64,000 nucleotides of DNA from Phycisphaeraceae bacterium (GCA_028284155.1 JANQSF010000134.1:1-64000), one strand, 5' to 3'; counted from the first letter of the stretch, positions 25,560 to 35,835 are shown. Notes: generated by a model not told the origin, from the letters alone. Numbers and translations are program-made.

Positions 25560-27017
25560 CTATTCATCCTTTGTTTGCTTGTAGTGCGGCGTGCCCTTGA
25601 GCCACTCATAATCCGCGTACTGATAGGTGTTGCGCCCCTTCTTGCTTACGTTCCACAATGGCGGCCGGTTGGATTCATTCCACTTTTTCCATTGGGCCAG
25701 CATTCGCATGGCGCGTCGCGATTGAATGCTCGCGAGGTCTGTGGACTCCGTTGGATCGTCTTTGATATTGAAGAGTTCGATTCGGCCGCGTTTCGCGATC
25801 ATTTTATAATCGCCCTCGCGCATGACTCCGGTCACGTCATTGGGGCCGCGGCCGGTGTGCCAGTAGAGCACATCGTGCGGCGGTTCGGCCGATTGGCCCG
25901 TCATATAGCCGGTGATGTCACTCCCATGCAGGCCCGCCTGTTTCACATGGCCCCCGGCGAGCGCCACAGACGTCGCGCCGATATCCAGCGATGTCACAGG
26001 GTGGCTCAACACCGTTCCCGGCTTGATGTGTTTCGGCCAACGAACCACGAAGGGAACACGTAGCCCCCCTTCGTACGCATTGCCTTTCGCTCCCCGCAGG
26101 GGCCGGTTGTCGCTGGTGCGTTTCAGGCCACCGTGGTCGCTCAAGAACCAAACGACCGTGTTCTCGGCGAGGCCCTGCTTGTCGAGTGTTTTCAACAGTC
26201 GACCGATGCCCCGGTCCATCTCGTCGACCATCGCGGCATAGATCGAACGGCTCTTCGCAGGCACACCGGGGACATCGGTCACGGACTCGGACGGATATTT
26301 TGCGATCGTTTCCGCAGGCGCCTCAAGGTATTCATGCGGGGCGTTGTAGGACACAAACAGAAAGAAGGGACGATCGTCGTTCTTTTCGATGAACCGAATC
26401 CCGCCATCGGTCAACTCGCGCGTCAGGTATTGCTTCCATTCCACCTGTTTACCGTTGTGCAGCATCGGCAACGTGTGGTGCATGTCACGCGCGCCCCACG
26501 GTCTGGTCTTCTTCAAGTACCTCCCGTTATACGACGGATGGTCGAGCGGGTAGTACATCAGCCCCCCGCCGAGAAACCCAAACCAGTCTGAGTACCCCAT
26601 CGCGTCCGGGTGTTGATGTGGGGCCGTCCCCATGTGCCACTTGCCGACGATGCCGGTTGCGTATCCCTGATCCCGAATGAAGTGAGCGACCGTTCTCATA
26701 CCCGCGGGAAGCCCCTGCTTGGGATCCAGCGGGTTGGAGGCATTGATGTAATAGCCGAACGAGGACTGGATGCGACCGGTGATGAAGCCAGCCCGTGACG
26801 GACCACACATGCAGCCCGTCACATAGCCCTGTGTGAAGCGCGCCCCGGTTGCCGCAAGTCGGTCGATGTTGGGGGTCGCAATGTCCTGGCACCCCTGAAA
26901 GCCGACGTCGGCGTAGCCCAGGTCGTCGGCCATGATGACCACGATGTTCGGCCGGCTGGCGTCTGCATGAGGTGCGAGCCACGAAAGTAGACAAATTGCA
27001 ATAACAAGTCGCGCCAC
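25560..27017 (-). CDS. Secreted type I sulfatase
   Basis: A 485-residue sulfatase. The frame stays open upstream far into the next gene, but that part is antisense noise. The chosen start is a GTG at 27017 with GGAG 7 bases upstream, giving the signal peptide (M)ARLVIAICLLSWLAPHADA. Motifs: NIVVIMADDLGY, C71-G-P-S-R (MCGPSRAGFITGR), VGKWHMG, FLSDHGGLK (His instead of Asn in the usual SDNG). Stop 3 bases before the next sulfatase. The SDHG variant is common in several sulfatase subfamilies. Substrate unknown. Confidence 0.9.
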   Translation of the reverse strand: MARLVIAICLLSWLAPHADASRPNIVVIMADDLGYADVGFQGCQDIATPNIDRLAATGARFTQGYVTGCMCGPSRAGFITGRIQSSFGYYINASNPLDPKQGLPAGMRTVAHFIRDQGYATGIVGKWHMGTAPHQHPDAMGYSDWFGFLGGGLMYYPLDHPSYNGRYLKKTRPWGARDMHHTLPMLHNGKQVEWKQYLTRELTDGGIRFIEKNDDRPFFLFVSYNAPHEYLEAPAETIAKYPSESVTDVPGVPAKSRSIYAAMVDEMDRGIGRLLKTLDKQGLAENTVVWFLSDHGGLKRTSDNRPLRGAKGNAYEGGLRVPFVVRWPKHIKPGTVLSHPVTSLDIGATSVALAGGHVKQAGLHGSDITGYMTGQSAEPPHDVLYWHTGRGPNDVTGVMREGDYKMIAKRGRIELFNIKDDPTESTDLASIQSRRAMRMLAQWKKWNESNRPPLWNVSKKGRNTYQYADYEWLKGTPHYKQTKDE

Positions 27018-27100
27018 AGTTTGGCTCCGATGTCGTGTCGAATCCGCCCGCTCCTGAAATGCCTGCGTTTTGATGTCGTGATGGTGGGTCAATGGACTGA

Positions 27101-30100
27101 CTACCTTTCCTGCGGGTCTTTCAAGCTGATCGCGCGCTGGTCGGCCCCTAGCACGCGTACGTCCCCCAACTCCGCGCGGATCGCCTCGGCCTGCTTCAGC
27201 AAACGCGCTACCACTTCGGGGTGTTGTTTGGCGACGTTGCGTTTCTCGCCCAGGTCGCGCTTGAGGTTGAACAAGACGGGTTGATCGAGTGTGACGAAGC
27301 CCTTCTTCTTGCTCGGCTTCTTGGACCAGAACGGCTGATCCTTGGTCGTCCGCGGCAGGTGCAGTTTCCAGTCGCCTTCCCGCACCGCCTGCAGGTTCGT
27401 ACCGTTGTAATAATAAAGATGTTGGTGCGGCGATGTGGACGACTTGCCTTGCAGGATGGGGAAGATGTTCCGGCCGTCGATCTTGCGGTCGGTCGGTGGG
27501 GTGACGCCGGCGAGGTGGCAGAACAGGGGCAACAGGTCCATGCTGGTCAGCGTGACGTCGGACACCCGGCCGGCCGGGATGCGGCCCGGCCAACGGAAGA
27601 GGCCGGGCACGCGGTGGCCGCCTTCCATTGTGCAATACTTTCCGCCGTTGAGGCCGGCGGTGGAGCCGGTCGCCGTCGGGCCGTTGTCGGACGTGAACAC
27701 GACGAGCGTGTTGTCGTCGAGGCCGGCGTCGCGCAGCGCTTGCATGATTCGGCCGGTGCTGTGGTCGAGTTCTTTGATGAAGTCGCCGTACCGGCCCGTG
27801 CCTGAGCTTCCGACAAACTCCTTGCGGGGCAGCAGTGGCGTGTGCACGATGTGGTGCGAGACGTAGATAAAGAACGGCTCGTCCTTTCGTCGCTCGATGA
27901 ACGCGACGACCTCGTCGGTGTATCGCTTGGTCAATGCTTCGCAAGGCACGTTGCGTTGCTCGACCTGTTTGCCGCGGTATAGCGTGTTGTGATTCGGGCC
28001 GCGTGCTCTTGAGTAGTTGCTCGGGATGCCCAGGTGTTCGTCGAAGCCGGCGTCGATCGGGTGCGAGCCTTCGACCTCCATGCCCATATGCCACTTGCCG
28101 ACCATCAGCGACCGGTAGCCTGCCGACTTGAGCAGTTCGGGGATGGTGATTTCGTCGGGCGCGAAACCATAACGGTTGTACTTGCCGAACCCCTCATTCC
28201 GCGCGACGGGCATGCCGCATCGCATCGGGTATCGACCGGTCAGCAGCGCGGCACGCGACGGGCTGCACACGTTGGCGGGCACGAAGAAGTCGGTGCTGCG
28301 GAACCCCTGCGCCGCCAGCGCGTCGAGGTTCGGCGTTTGGGTGGCGCTGGGTCGGTAGCAACTGAGGTCGCCGAAACCCAGATCGTCGGCGAAGATGACA
28401 ATGAAGTTTGGCTTCGTCGCAGCGGCACGAGACGATGTTGACTGAGAAGGCGCTGGTGCTGATGGCGTTGCGGCCGGCGACTTCGCCGAACGCTTCGACA
28501 GCGGCTTCGGATTCTCGACGAACGCGGCCGGCCTGCTGTTGTCGGCGATGTCTTTTGCAAACGCCTTCAGGTATCCGTTGAGTCGCTGTACGACTTGTGG
28601 ATTCGCGTGAATGACGTTCTTCTTCTCGCCAATGTCGCTCTGAAGGTCGTAGAGCTGCGCGGGCTTACCTCGATTCGTATGGAGTTTCCACTTCCCGGAC
28701 CTTACCGCGGTCAACTGGTCGCCGCGGTGGTAGAAGAACGCTTCGTGCGGTGTCGGCGCGTCGCCGACAAGGGTCGGCCAGATGTCCTTGCCATCGATGA
28801 CCCGGTCAGTCGGGATCGCCGCGCCGGCCAGCTTCGCAAAGGTTGGCAGCAGATCCATGGCGGTCATGATTTCATCGTTGGGCCTGCCCGCCGGGATCTT
28901 GCCCGGCCAGCGCACGACGGTGGGCTCGCGCATGCCGCCTTCAAACGTGCTGCCTTTCCGCCCTTTGAGTGGTCCGGCGCTTCCGATGGCTGGCCCGTTG
29001 TCGGAGAAGAAGATGACGAGTGTGTGTTCATCGATGCCATGTTCTTTCAGCGTGTCCAGAATCTGTCCGACGGACCAGTCGATCTCATTGATGGCCTGAC
29101 GGAAGAGCCGGTCTCGTGTTTTGTAATCAATTGAGCCGCCTTCCTTCTTCAGCTTGTCAGTAATCTCCGATGCCACACCCTTCATGAACCCGGGCGAGAC
29201 ATGGAGTGGCTTGTGCGGGATGGGATGCGGGATGTATACAAAGAACGGCACATCCCTGTTCCGCTCAACAAACTGAATGGCGCGTTCGGTGATGCGTTTC
29301 GTTAGGAAGTCGGCATCCGGTTCCATCTCGATAACCGAGTCATTCTCGAGCAGGGGCAGCGGCGGGAACTTGTAGTGACTCTGCCTCGGATGAAACGGGT
29401 GAATGTCGTGGCTGTATGGAATGCCGAAGAACTCGTCGAAGCCTTGCTTCGTGGGCAAAAACTCGGGTTGATCACCGAGGTGCCACTTGCCGAACATGCC
29501 GGTTCTGTAGCCGGCCGACTTCAGCACCTCGGCAATCGTGATTTCCTTTGGGTTCAGCCCCTTGCGGTCACCGGCAAGCAGGACGCCGAAGTTGGAACCC
29601 CTCGCCATGCCAACCCGTTTGGGGTAGCACCCGGTCATCAACGCGGCGCGCGAAGGTGTGCAAACCGGGGCGGCCACATAAAAGCTGGTCAGCCGGGCGC
29701 CTTCCCGCGCCATCTTGTCGATGCGCGGGGTGCTGACATGCTTGCCGCCGAAGCAACCAAGGTCTCCGTAGCCCTGGTCGTCTGTGACAATCACGACGAA
29801 ACTCGGGCGGCGTGTCGGCTTGTGGCCGGTCGGCGCGTTGCGCGACTCGCGTGGCTTCGTTTCAGTGCGCGGCTTGGCGACGGGCAACTCGTCCAGCACT
29901 TCGGCATCAAACTGGAAATCGTCGAGCGTGATATGTCCCCAGCCGGTTGTCGATTGATCGACGACCTTAAGGAACAGCTTCTTGCCGGCATAAGGCGTCA
30001 GGTCCCAGCCGGCCAATTGCATCACCTGCGAGTTCATCCCGCGCGCTTTGTGCAGTTCCTTGCCGTCTGCCTGACACAAAGCGACGTAGGTATCTCGGCC

Positions 30101-31996
30101 GCCCCCACCGCCGACGCGGAAGGTCATTCGGCCGGGCTTGGCGACGAACAACGGGGAGACGATCACGCCGGCCTGCTTGTCCTGGCCTTTGGCTGCGTTA
30201 GGGCCGGCTTCGAGCGTGGTCAGGTAATACTTGCCCTGCTTGTTGTATTGCCCCTTGTTGTGGAAGAAGCTTTCTCGGCTGCCGATGACGTGGCTGAACT
30301 TGCCTTCAACGACCTTCCACGGCGCTAGCTTGCCTAATTCAAAATCAAACGACGCGCTACGCTTACTCCGGGTCGCGGGCGTTCTTGGAGCGGGATTGCC
30401 CGGGTTTAGGTTTCTTCGATTAGTCGGTCCACTCCCGGCAACGGGCTGCCGCTTGTAGCGCGCAAGCAACGCGGTCATTTCTTTAACGACATCGGGATGC
30501 TCACGGTATACGTTCCTTGTCTGATTGACGTCACTCTCCAGATCGTAGAGCTGCGCGGGTGGGGCATTCTTTTTGATCTTGCCGTTCTCGATGTCGCTGT
30601 TCACCGAACCGACGAACGTCGCGGCCGGCGGGCCGGCGAAGGTATGACTGCTGGGCGTCCTGCCGCCGAACCCGCCGCTGCCCTGCTTGGGGATGAACAT
30701 CCACTTGCCCTTGCGCACGGACAGGTGCGTACCTTTGTTTGGCGCGAGGACCAGGTGGTCGCGGATTGGTGTCTCGGGCTGGCCGACAAGGGCGGGCAGC
30801 ATGTTAACGCTGTCAACGGCATGGCTCTTTTCGACCGTCTGTCCCGTGATCGCGGCAATCGTGGCAAAGAGATCCACGCCGCTGATCAACTGATCTGAAG
30901 TGCTGCCGGCTTTGACTTTGCCCGGCCACTTGGCAATGAACGGCACACGGTGGCCGCCTTCCCACACGCCAAACTTGAACCCGATCAGGTCGCCGTTGAT
31001 CCGGTGGCCCGCCTTGAAAGCGGCCTGCCCGCCGTAATTGAACATGCCGCCGTTGTCACTGGTGAAGATCACCAGCGTGTTGTCACTCAGACCTTCGTCT
31101 TCGAGGCACTGGAGAATCTCCCCGACCATCCAGTCGAGCTCATGGATGAAGTCTCCGTAGAGCCCGCATTGGCTCGTGCCCTGGAAACGCTTGGCCGGCG
31201 TGAAAGGGTGATGAATATTGGTTGTCGCCAGGTACAGAAAGAACGGTTTGTCCTTGCGTGCCTTGATCCACTCCACCGACTTCTTGGCGAACGTCGTGCC
31301 GACCTGATAGTCATTGAAGAGCTTGTGCGCTTCCTTCGCGCCGCCGAACGCATTGCGACTGCGGTTCGCCGCCTCCGGCGGAATGGGCGTGATCGGCGTG
31401 GCGCCCTTCGCGTTCCTGCCCAGGTACACCAGCGGATCAGCGGGGTCACCGCCTAGGACACGATCGTTCTCGACGTAGACATAAGGCGGCGCGCTGTTGA
31501 CAACGGGCATGCCAAAGTAGTAATCAAAGCCGAGGTCCTGCGGCCCGGGACGCAACGGCTCCTGCCAGTTGTTTCGTCCGGTCTTGAATCCCAGATGCCA
31601 CTTGCCAATCACCGCCGTGTCGTAGCCACTGCTCTTAAACACATCGGCAATCGTGCGCTTCGTGGTATCGATCAAAAGCCCAGACGTGATCGGCGCCGGC
31701 CCCCACAAGCCCCGACCGCCATTCGCCCGCAACGGGTACTCGCCGGTGAGCAGCCCGTACCGTGACGGCGTGCAAACTGCTGATGCAGAGTGCGCATCCG
31801 TGAATCGCCGCCCCTCCTTGGCAAGTCGATCGATGTTTGGCGTCTTGACCTTTGTTGCGCCGTAGCAGCCCAGATCGCCGTATCCGAGGTCGTCGGCGAA
31901 GATGAGCACGACGTTGGGCCGGGCGGCCAATGAAAACGACCCCATGAACGCAACGAGCGACGCAACCAGCACGCAGGTTTTCGGGGATGTGTCCAT
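27101..31996 (-). CDS. Triple-sulfatase fusion protein with an internal jelly-roll domain
   Basis: A single uninterrupted frame of 1631 residues with one signal peptide (start ATG 31996, AAAGGA upstream) carries three complete sulfatase domains. Domain 1 (about 25-515): ADDLGYGD, C75-T-P-S-R, GKWHLG, TSDNGGM. A Gly/Asn-poor linker leads to a beta-sandwich (about 548-698: FDFELGKLAPWKVVEGKF, ITLDDFQFDAEV) of the sort appended to GH32 and other planctomycete secreted hydrolases. Domain 2 (about 730-1150): VTDDQGYGD, C779-T-P-S-R, GKWHLG, FSDNGPA. A Ser/Pro/Ala-rich linker leads to domain 3 (about 1195-1615): ADDLGFGD, C1244-S-P-S-R, GKWHMG, TSDNGPT. Each has its own formylglycine site, so up to three sulfate esterases are tethered together. 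This may speed processive desulfation. Or it may be a concatenated operon whose parts are cut apart after export. Confidence 0.93.
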   Translation of the reverse strand: MDTSPKTCVLVASLVAFMGSFSLAARPNVVLIFADDLGYGDLGCYGATKVKTPNIDRLAKEGRRFTDAHSASAVCTPSRYGLLTGEYPLRANGGRGLWGPAPITSGLLIDTTKRTIADVFKSSGYDTAVIGKWHLGFKTGRNNWQEPLRPGPQDLGFDYYFGMPVVNSAPPYVYVENDRVLGGDPADPLVYLGRNAKGATPITPIPPEAANRSRNAFGGAKEAHKLFNDYQVGTTFAKKSVEWIKARKDKPFFLYLATTNIHHPFTPAKRFQGTSQCGLYGDFIHELDWMVGEILQCLEDEGLSDNTLVIFTSDNGGMFNYGGQAAFKAGHRINGDLIGFKFGVWEGGHRVPFIAKWPGKVKAGSTSDQLISGVDLFATIAAITGQTVEKSHAVDSVNMLPALVGQPETPIRDHLVLAPNKGTHLSVRKGKWMFIPKQGSGGFGGRTPSSHTFAGPPAATFVGSVNSDIENGKIKKNAPPAQLYDLESDVNQTRNVYREHPDVVKEMTALLARYKRQPVAGSGPTNRRNLNPGNPAPRTPATRSKRSASFDFELGKLAPWKVVEGKFSHVIGSRESFFHNKGQYNKQGKYYLTTLEAGPNAAKGQDKQAGVIVSPLFVAKPGRMTFRVGGGGGRDTYVALCQADGKELHKARGMNSQVMQLAGWDLTPYAGKKLFLKVVDQSTTGWGHITLDDFQFDAEVLDELPVAKPRTETKPRESRNAPTGHKPTRRPSFVVIVTDDQGYGDLGCFGGKHVSTPRIDKMAREGARLTSFYVAAPVCTPSRAALMTGCYPKRVGMARGSNFGVLLAGDRKGLNPKEITIAEVLKSAGYRTGMFGKWHLGDQPEFLPTKQGFDEFFGIPYSHDIHPFHPRQSHYKFPPLPLLENDSVIEMEPDADFLTKRITERAIQFVERNRDVPFFVYIPHPIPHKPLHVSPGFMKGVASEITDKLKKEGGSIDYKTRDRLFRQAINEIDWSVGQILDTLKEHGIDEHTLVIFFSDNGPAIGSAGPLKGRKGSTFEGGMREPTVVRWPGKIPAGRPNDEIMTAMDLLPTFAKLAGAAIPTDRVIDGKDIWPTLVGDAPTPHEAFFYHRGDQLTAVRSGKWKLHTNRGKPAQLYDLQSDIGEKKNVIHANPQVVQRLNGYLKAFAKDIADNSRPAAFVENPKPLSKRSAKSPAATPSAPAPSQSTSSRAAATKPNFIVIFADDLGFGDLSCYRPSATQTPNLDALAAQGFRSTDFFVPANVCSPSRAALLTGRYPMRCGMPVARNEGFGKYNRYGFAPDEITIPELLKSAGYRSLMVGKWHMGMEVEGSHPIDAGFDEHLGIPSNYSRARGPNHNTLYRGKQVEQRNVPCEALTKRYTDEVVAFIERRKDEPFFIYVSHHIVHTPLLPRKEFVGSSGTGRYGDFIKELDHSTGRIMQALRDAGLDDNTLVVFTSDNGPTATGSTAGLNGGKYCTMEGGHRVPGLFRWPGRIPAGRVSDVTLTSMDLLPLFCHLAGVTPPTDRKIDGRNIFPILQGKSSTSPHQHLYYYNGTNLQAVREGDWKLHLPRTTKDQPFWSKKPSKKKGFVTLDQPVLFNLKRDLGEKRNVAKQHPEVVARLLKQAEAIRAELGDVRVLGADQRAISLKDPQER

Positions 31997-32121
31997 GGTG
32001 TCCTTTCAGGATGATTATCGCTCGCGTCCGTGACTTGACTACGATGCTTCAGCCGCTGCGCGTTTGCGGTTGTATGGCGTTCCTCGCCCTCCGACGATTC
32101 CACGTCTGACACACGCTCCGC

Positions 32122-33609
32122 CTAATTCTTACCTCTCTTCCTGACGCGCGGTGCCTTCTGCTTCGGCCCCGCGTTGAGATTGCCAGGGTAGGCAAGTTCC
32201 GGTCGGTCTGTCCCGTCCCTATTCCAGTCCCCCAACTCGCGGCGCGTTTCCGCCGCCAACTTTCTCAGTCTCCTGGCTCGCTCGCCGTGTGTATTCGACA
32301 GATCTCGCTTCTCACCAAGATCGTCATCAAGATTATGAAGCAAGGCGCGGTCGAGGTTCAGGTACATCTTGTTCGGTTGCCAAGCCCAATAGACACGATT
32401 GGCAACCTTGCGAGGCAGGTGCAACTTCCATGGTCCGCTGCGAACGGCTTCAAGCGTCAATCCGTTGTAATAGGCGAACTCTTGCCGCGGACTCTTGTCG
32501 GTCTTTCCGCTGAGCATGGGCATCAAGTCAAACCCGTCGTACTTTCGGTCGGTGGGCAACGAAGCCCCCGTCGCGGCGGCAATCGTCGGCAGCACGTCCA
32601 GCGCACTGACCAATTGATCATTGACCTTCCCGGCGGTAATCCGACCAGGCCAGCGGATCATCGCGGGCACGCGGTGGCCACCTTCCATGGTCGTGTATTT
32701 CCCGCCGGCCAATGGGTGCGCTGAACCGGCCGGAAGCCAGGGGCCGTTGTCAGAGGCGAAGATCACCAACGTCTCTTCCTCAATGCCCAGTTCATTGAGC
32801 GCGGCAAGAACCAGTCCGACATGATGGTCGAGTTCACGCACCATCGGCGGTATCGCCTTTGGATTCATGCGGCCCTTGAGTCGCTGAACGGAAGCCCACT
32901 CCTCTGGCGTACAGAACTGCTTATTCGGTGACCATGGACCGTGAATCAGGTAGTGAGCCAAGTAGATGAAGAACGGCTTCTCGTTTGCATGCTGCTGCTT
33001 CATGAACGCGATCGTCGCATCGGTCAGTTTTTGATGCGCCTCGCGAAACATGACTTCGCCTTGCGGCTCCTCGTTGTGCAACCACACTTTGGCTTTGCCC
33101 ACAGGGAAATTGTGTTTACTGCCGACGTACTGATCAAAGCCCTGTCTTCTTGGCGCATACTTGTCCGGTGCTCCCAGGTGCCACTTTCCGAATGCAGCCG
33201 TTGCATAACCCAGAGGTTTGAGCACCTCGGCGATGGTGATCTCACTGGGCGGAAGGCCGACGTGTTCGTACCAGTCCTTCCACTCGGTTCTGCCGTTCGA
33301 GCAGACCGGCATACCGTTGCGCTGCGGATATCGCCCGGTCAGCACGGCCGCTCGACTGGGTGAACAGACACTGCATGCCGACAAGTAGTTGCTGAAGCGC
33401 ACGCCTTCGGCCGCAAGGCGGTCGATGTTGGGAGTCTTGATACCGGGGTCTTTCGCGCCATAGCAGCCCAGGTCGTTGTAACCCATGTCGTCCACATAGA
33501 TCAGCAACACGTTCGGCCGACGCGCGGCCTCTTGCGCCGCAACGGGGCCCGAGCACACCATCAACGTCAACACAAAGACGAATCGGATCGACTTTGGGAA
33601 CTCAGGCAT
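32122..33609 (-). CDS. Secreted type I sulfatase
   Basis: A 495-residue sulfatase with signal peptide (MPEFPKSIRFVFVLTLMVCSGPVAA; AAGGTG upstream of the ATG). Motifs: NVLLIYVDDMGYNDLG, C82-S-P-S-R (VCSPSRAAVLTGR), FGKWHLG, IFASDNGPWLP, and a lysine-rich C-terminal tail. Overall layout resembles the arylsulfatase A / N-acetylgalactosamine-6-sulfatase-like branch. It lies 126 bases upstream of the triple-sulfatase gene in the same direction and could share its transcript. Substrate unknown. Confidence 0.94.
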   Translation of the reverse strand: MPEFPKSIRFVFVLTLMVCSGPVAAQEAARRPNVLLIYVDDMGYNDLGCYGAKDPGIKTPNIDRLAAEGVRFSNYLSACSVCSPSRAAVLTGRYPQRNGMPVCSNGRTEWKDWYEHVGLPPSEITIAEVLKPLGYATAAFGKWHLGAPDKYAPRRQGFDQYVGSKHNFPVGKAKVWLHNEEPQGEVMFREAHQKLTDATIAFMKQQHANEKPFFIYLAHYLIHGPWSPNKQFCTPEEWASVQRLKGRMNPKAIPPMVRELDHHVGLVLAALNELGIEEETLVIFASDNGPWLPAGSAHPLAGGKYTTMEGGHRVPAMIRWPGRITAGKVNDQLVSALDVLPTIAAATGASLPTDRKYDGFDLMPMLSGKTDKSPRQEFAYYNGLTLEAVRSGPWKLHLPRKVANRVYWAWQPNKMYLNLDRALLHNLDDDLGEKRDLSNTHGERARRLRKLAAETRRELGDWNRDGTDRPELAYPGNLNAGPKQKAPRVRKRGKN

Positions 33610-33825
33610 GATGCACCTTCAATTGACCGGTCGCCGACCCCGCCTCAAGGGCGTCGGCATCCTCGCTGACAGGAGAACCAGAACCGCTCGATTGATCATC
33701 TGCGCTTTCATGATCTGTTGAGTCCTCTCCGCGGACGGCACAAACCGATTCAATAGCGTAGAAGCCAGAACATGGCACGGTAGTCGTGTTTGGTGTCTGA
33801 ACTCGCCGTACTATTCAATCAGGCT

Positions 33826-35835
33826 CTATGGCCGCCGCGTGTGCTTCCTGATGAAGGAGAGAACGGCGTCTACGTTCTCGGTCGTCCCGTGCTTGTGCCC
33901 CTTGTCTTCCACGATTACGGTGATATCGCCACCGAGCGCTTTGTACCGCCTTGCAAGAACGGCATCGTTCTCCTCATAGGGAACGGCATGATCATTCTTG
34001 CCGCAGACACTCAGGATCGGGATACCTGCCTTCGCTAAAGGCTGGAGCATGTGGATAGGGCTACCCTTGGTTTTGAAGTATTTGACGGCCTCTTCGAAGG
34101 ACTCGAAGCCGTAGGGTTTCAGATACATCTCGAATGAAGCCTTCGATCCGGGGCCGGTATAGCCTAAATGCCCCGCGTAAGGCTTACCCGCAGGCCAACT
34201 AAGCGCATCAGCACACGCGTTGTCCATAAAGATGCTTTCGATCTGTTCGGGATAGGCCGAGGCATAGGTGAAGACCATGAAGCCGCCCCGACTCATCGCC
34301 GCCGCCGAGAAGGTCTTCGAGAACCCGTGCTCGGTGGTCAGGTAGTCATAAGCCGTCTTCACGTTCGAGTTGCCACTTGGGTGCCCGGTCACGTTGCCAT
34401 ATACCACGACGACGTGGTAGCCCTCCGCAACGAGTTTGAGGTCCGTGTCGTTAAATCGGCCGATGGACGTCCAGAAGATGTTGCGCCAAAGCCAGGGCTT
34501 GCCCGGGGCGGCTTTCTCAGGCGCCACGACCTGCACCGTGATGTCTCTGCCAGACTCCTTGTTCTTCAATCTGAACTGATACTTGTCGTATCCCTTGAAC
34601 TCTGCTCTTGCGCCAGGGAAGAGCATTTCGGGCTGCTCGGTGCCTTCGGTCGCCAATGCCAGCTCAATCGAATCAAACCATTGCTTGCCCATCACCGCAT
34701 TGCCCGCACCGTTGGGGTGTAGGTTGTCGGGCCGCATGTTGACTTCGTAGTTGGCATCAAGCGCTTTGAACTGATCGACAAAGTAGATGTTCCTGCCCGC
34801 TGCCCTGTACTCCGTCACAAGCTGCTGAATAGCTTCATTAAAGATGATGACATCGGTTCTTTGCGCTTCCTTGCGTCGGTTGGGCGGGATCGATGCGACA
34901 AAGACCCTCGGCTTACCAACGCCCTTCAGCGCGTAGATCTGATCGAGCATTGCCTTGAGTCGCCCCGGCGTCCCGTCGATCTCACCACGGCCGATGTCGT
35001 TTGTACCCAGCATGATGCAGATGGTTCGGGGCTTCACCGTTGCAAGACGCCCCTGGTCCCAGATGGCCTTCAGACGATCAGTCATCCCAGCAATCCTGAT
35101 TCCCGATATACCCGAGTGGTAGTGATAGAGGTTGGCAGCCGGTGCGGATTCAGTATCGGCAAGCCCATCAACATTGGGCGCGTGGTGGCCTGTAAAGGAA
35201 AACGCATAGCCTTCCTTCTTCAACAGGTCGTAAAGCGCCTTACGCGGAGAGCCTTTGTCGTCCCCGTCGGCATTGCTCTGAGTAATCGAATCCCCGATGA
35301 ACCAGATCGGTCCGAGATCCTTTTGCATGAAAACGATCTTCTTCGACTGGGGCACGTTCTCCTTGGAAAAGACCAACTGTCTTCTGCCGTCCAGGATCTT
35401 GAGTGTGAAGCCGTCCAGCCGAGCGGCGGCCTTGCCGTCACGGTTGTAGACGATGATCTTTTCGATCTCGACGTTCTTGCCAAGATTGACCTCCCACCAC
35501 GGGTCTGATTCACGCTCCGTGTGAGTCGTCGACTTGTCGCGATACTCGCCGGATCGCCCGCCATCGACTGCGCGCCCGGCAACAGCACCGCTTCCTCCAT
35601 TGCCCAAAACGCTGGACTGAGTGGCTTTCTTGCTCAGCGCAACATTCTTCCCCTTGGCATACACCTCGACTTCGGCCAGCGACAGAACGCGATTCCTCCC
35701 TGGAAGCTCAATACGGACAATCTGCCCCCTAACGGCCGGTAATGCCAACGGACGATCCGCACGAACGGCTCCTGCCAGGAGCATCAAGCCAAATGCAAAG
35801 ACCAGCGTCCTCATCTTTATCATCGCGTTATTCAT
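33826..35835 (-). CDS. Three-module exported protein: F5/8-type C, SGNH hydrolase, alpha/beta-hydrolase
   Basis: A 669-residue multidomain esterase. After a signal peptide, residues about 33-160 form a discoidin-like carbohydrate-binding domain (RIELPGRNRVLSLAEVEVY, ATQSSV, DPWWEVNLG). Residues about 175-395 are an SGNH hydrolase with FIGDSITQ (Ser183), MLGTNDIG and D370-N-L-H373. Residues about 410-669 are an alpha/beta-hydrolase with nucleophile in AMSRGG (Ser515), acid in GKNDHAVPYEEN and base in DKGHKHG. It probably removes two kinds of acyl ester from a carbohydrate. It shares the outer two modules with the giant protein downstream. The start could be one of three close ATGs (35835, 35823, 35814). 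Confidence 0.85.
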   Translation of the reverse strand: MNNAMIKMRTLVFAFGLMLLAGAVRADRPLALPAVRGQIVRIELPGRNRVLSLAEVEVYAKGKNVALSKKATQSSVLGNGGSGAVAGRAVDGGRSGEYRDKSTTHTERESDPWWEVNLGKNVEIEKIIVYNRDGKAAARLDGFTLKILDGRRQLVFSKENVPQSKKIVFMQKDLGPIWFIGDSITQSNADGDDKGSPRKALYDLLKKEGYAFSFTGHHAPNVDGLADTESAPAANLYHYHSGISGIRIAGMTDRLKAIWDQGRLATVKPRTICIMLGTNDIGRGEIDGTPGRLKAMLDQIYALKGVGKPRVFVASIPPNRRKEAQRTDVIIFNEAIQQLVTEYRAAGRNIYFVDQFKALDANYEVNMRPDNLHPNGAGNAVMGKQWFDSIELALATEGTEQPEMLFPGARAEFKGYDKYQFRLKNKESGRDITVQVVAPEKAAPGKPWLWRNIFWTSIGRFNDTDLKLVAEGYHVVVVYGNVTGHPSGNSNVKTAYDYLTTEHGFSKTFSAAAMSRGGFMVFTYASAYPEQIESIFMDNACADALSWPAGKPYAGHLGYTGPGSKASFEMYLKPYGFESFEEAVKYFKTKGSPIHMLQPLAKAGIPILSVCGKNDHAVPYEENDAVLARRYKALGGDITVIVEDKGHKHGTTENVDAVLSFIRKHTRRP

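Noticed and set aside
27018-28094. An extended N-terminus for the sulfatase gene ending at 25560
   Set aside because: The frame stays open upstream, but the residues are Arg/Pro-rich and have no family similarity, lie antisense-frame inside the triple-sulfatase gene, and a GTG with GGAG at 27017 gives a proper signal peptide.
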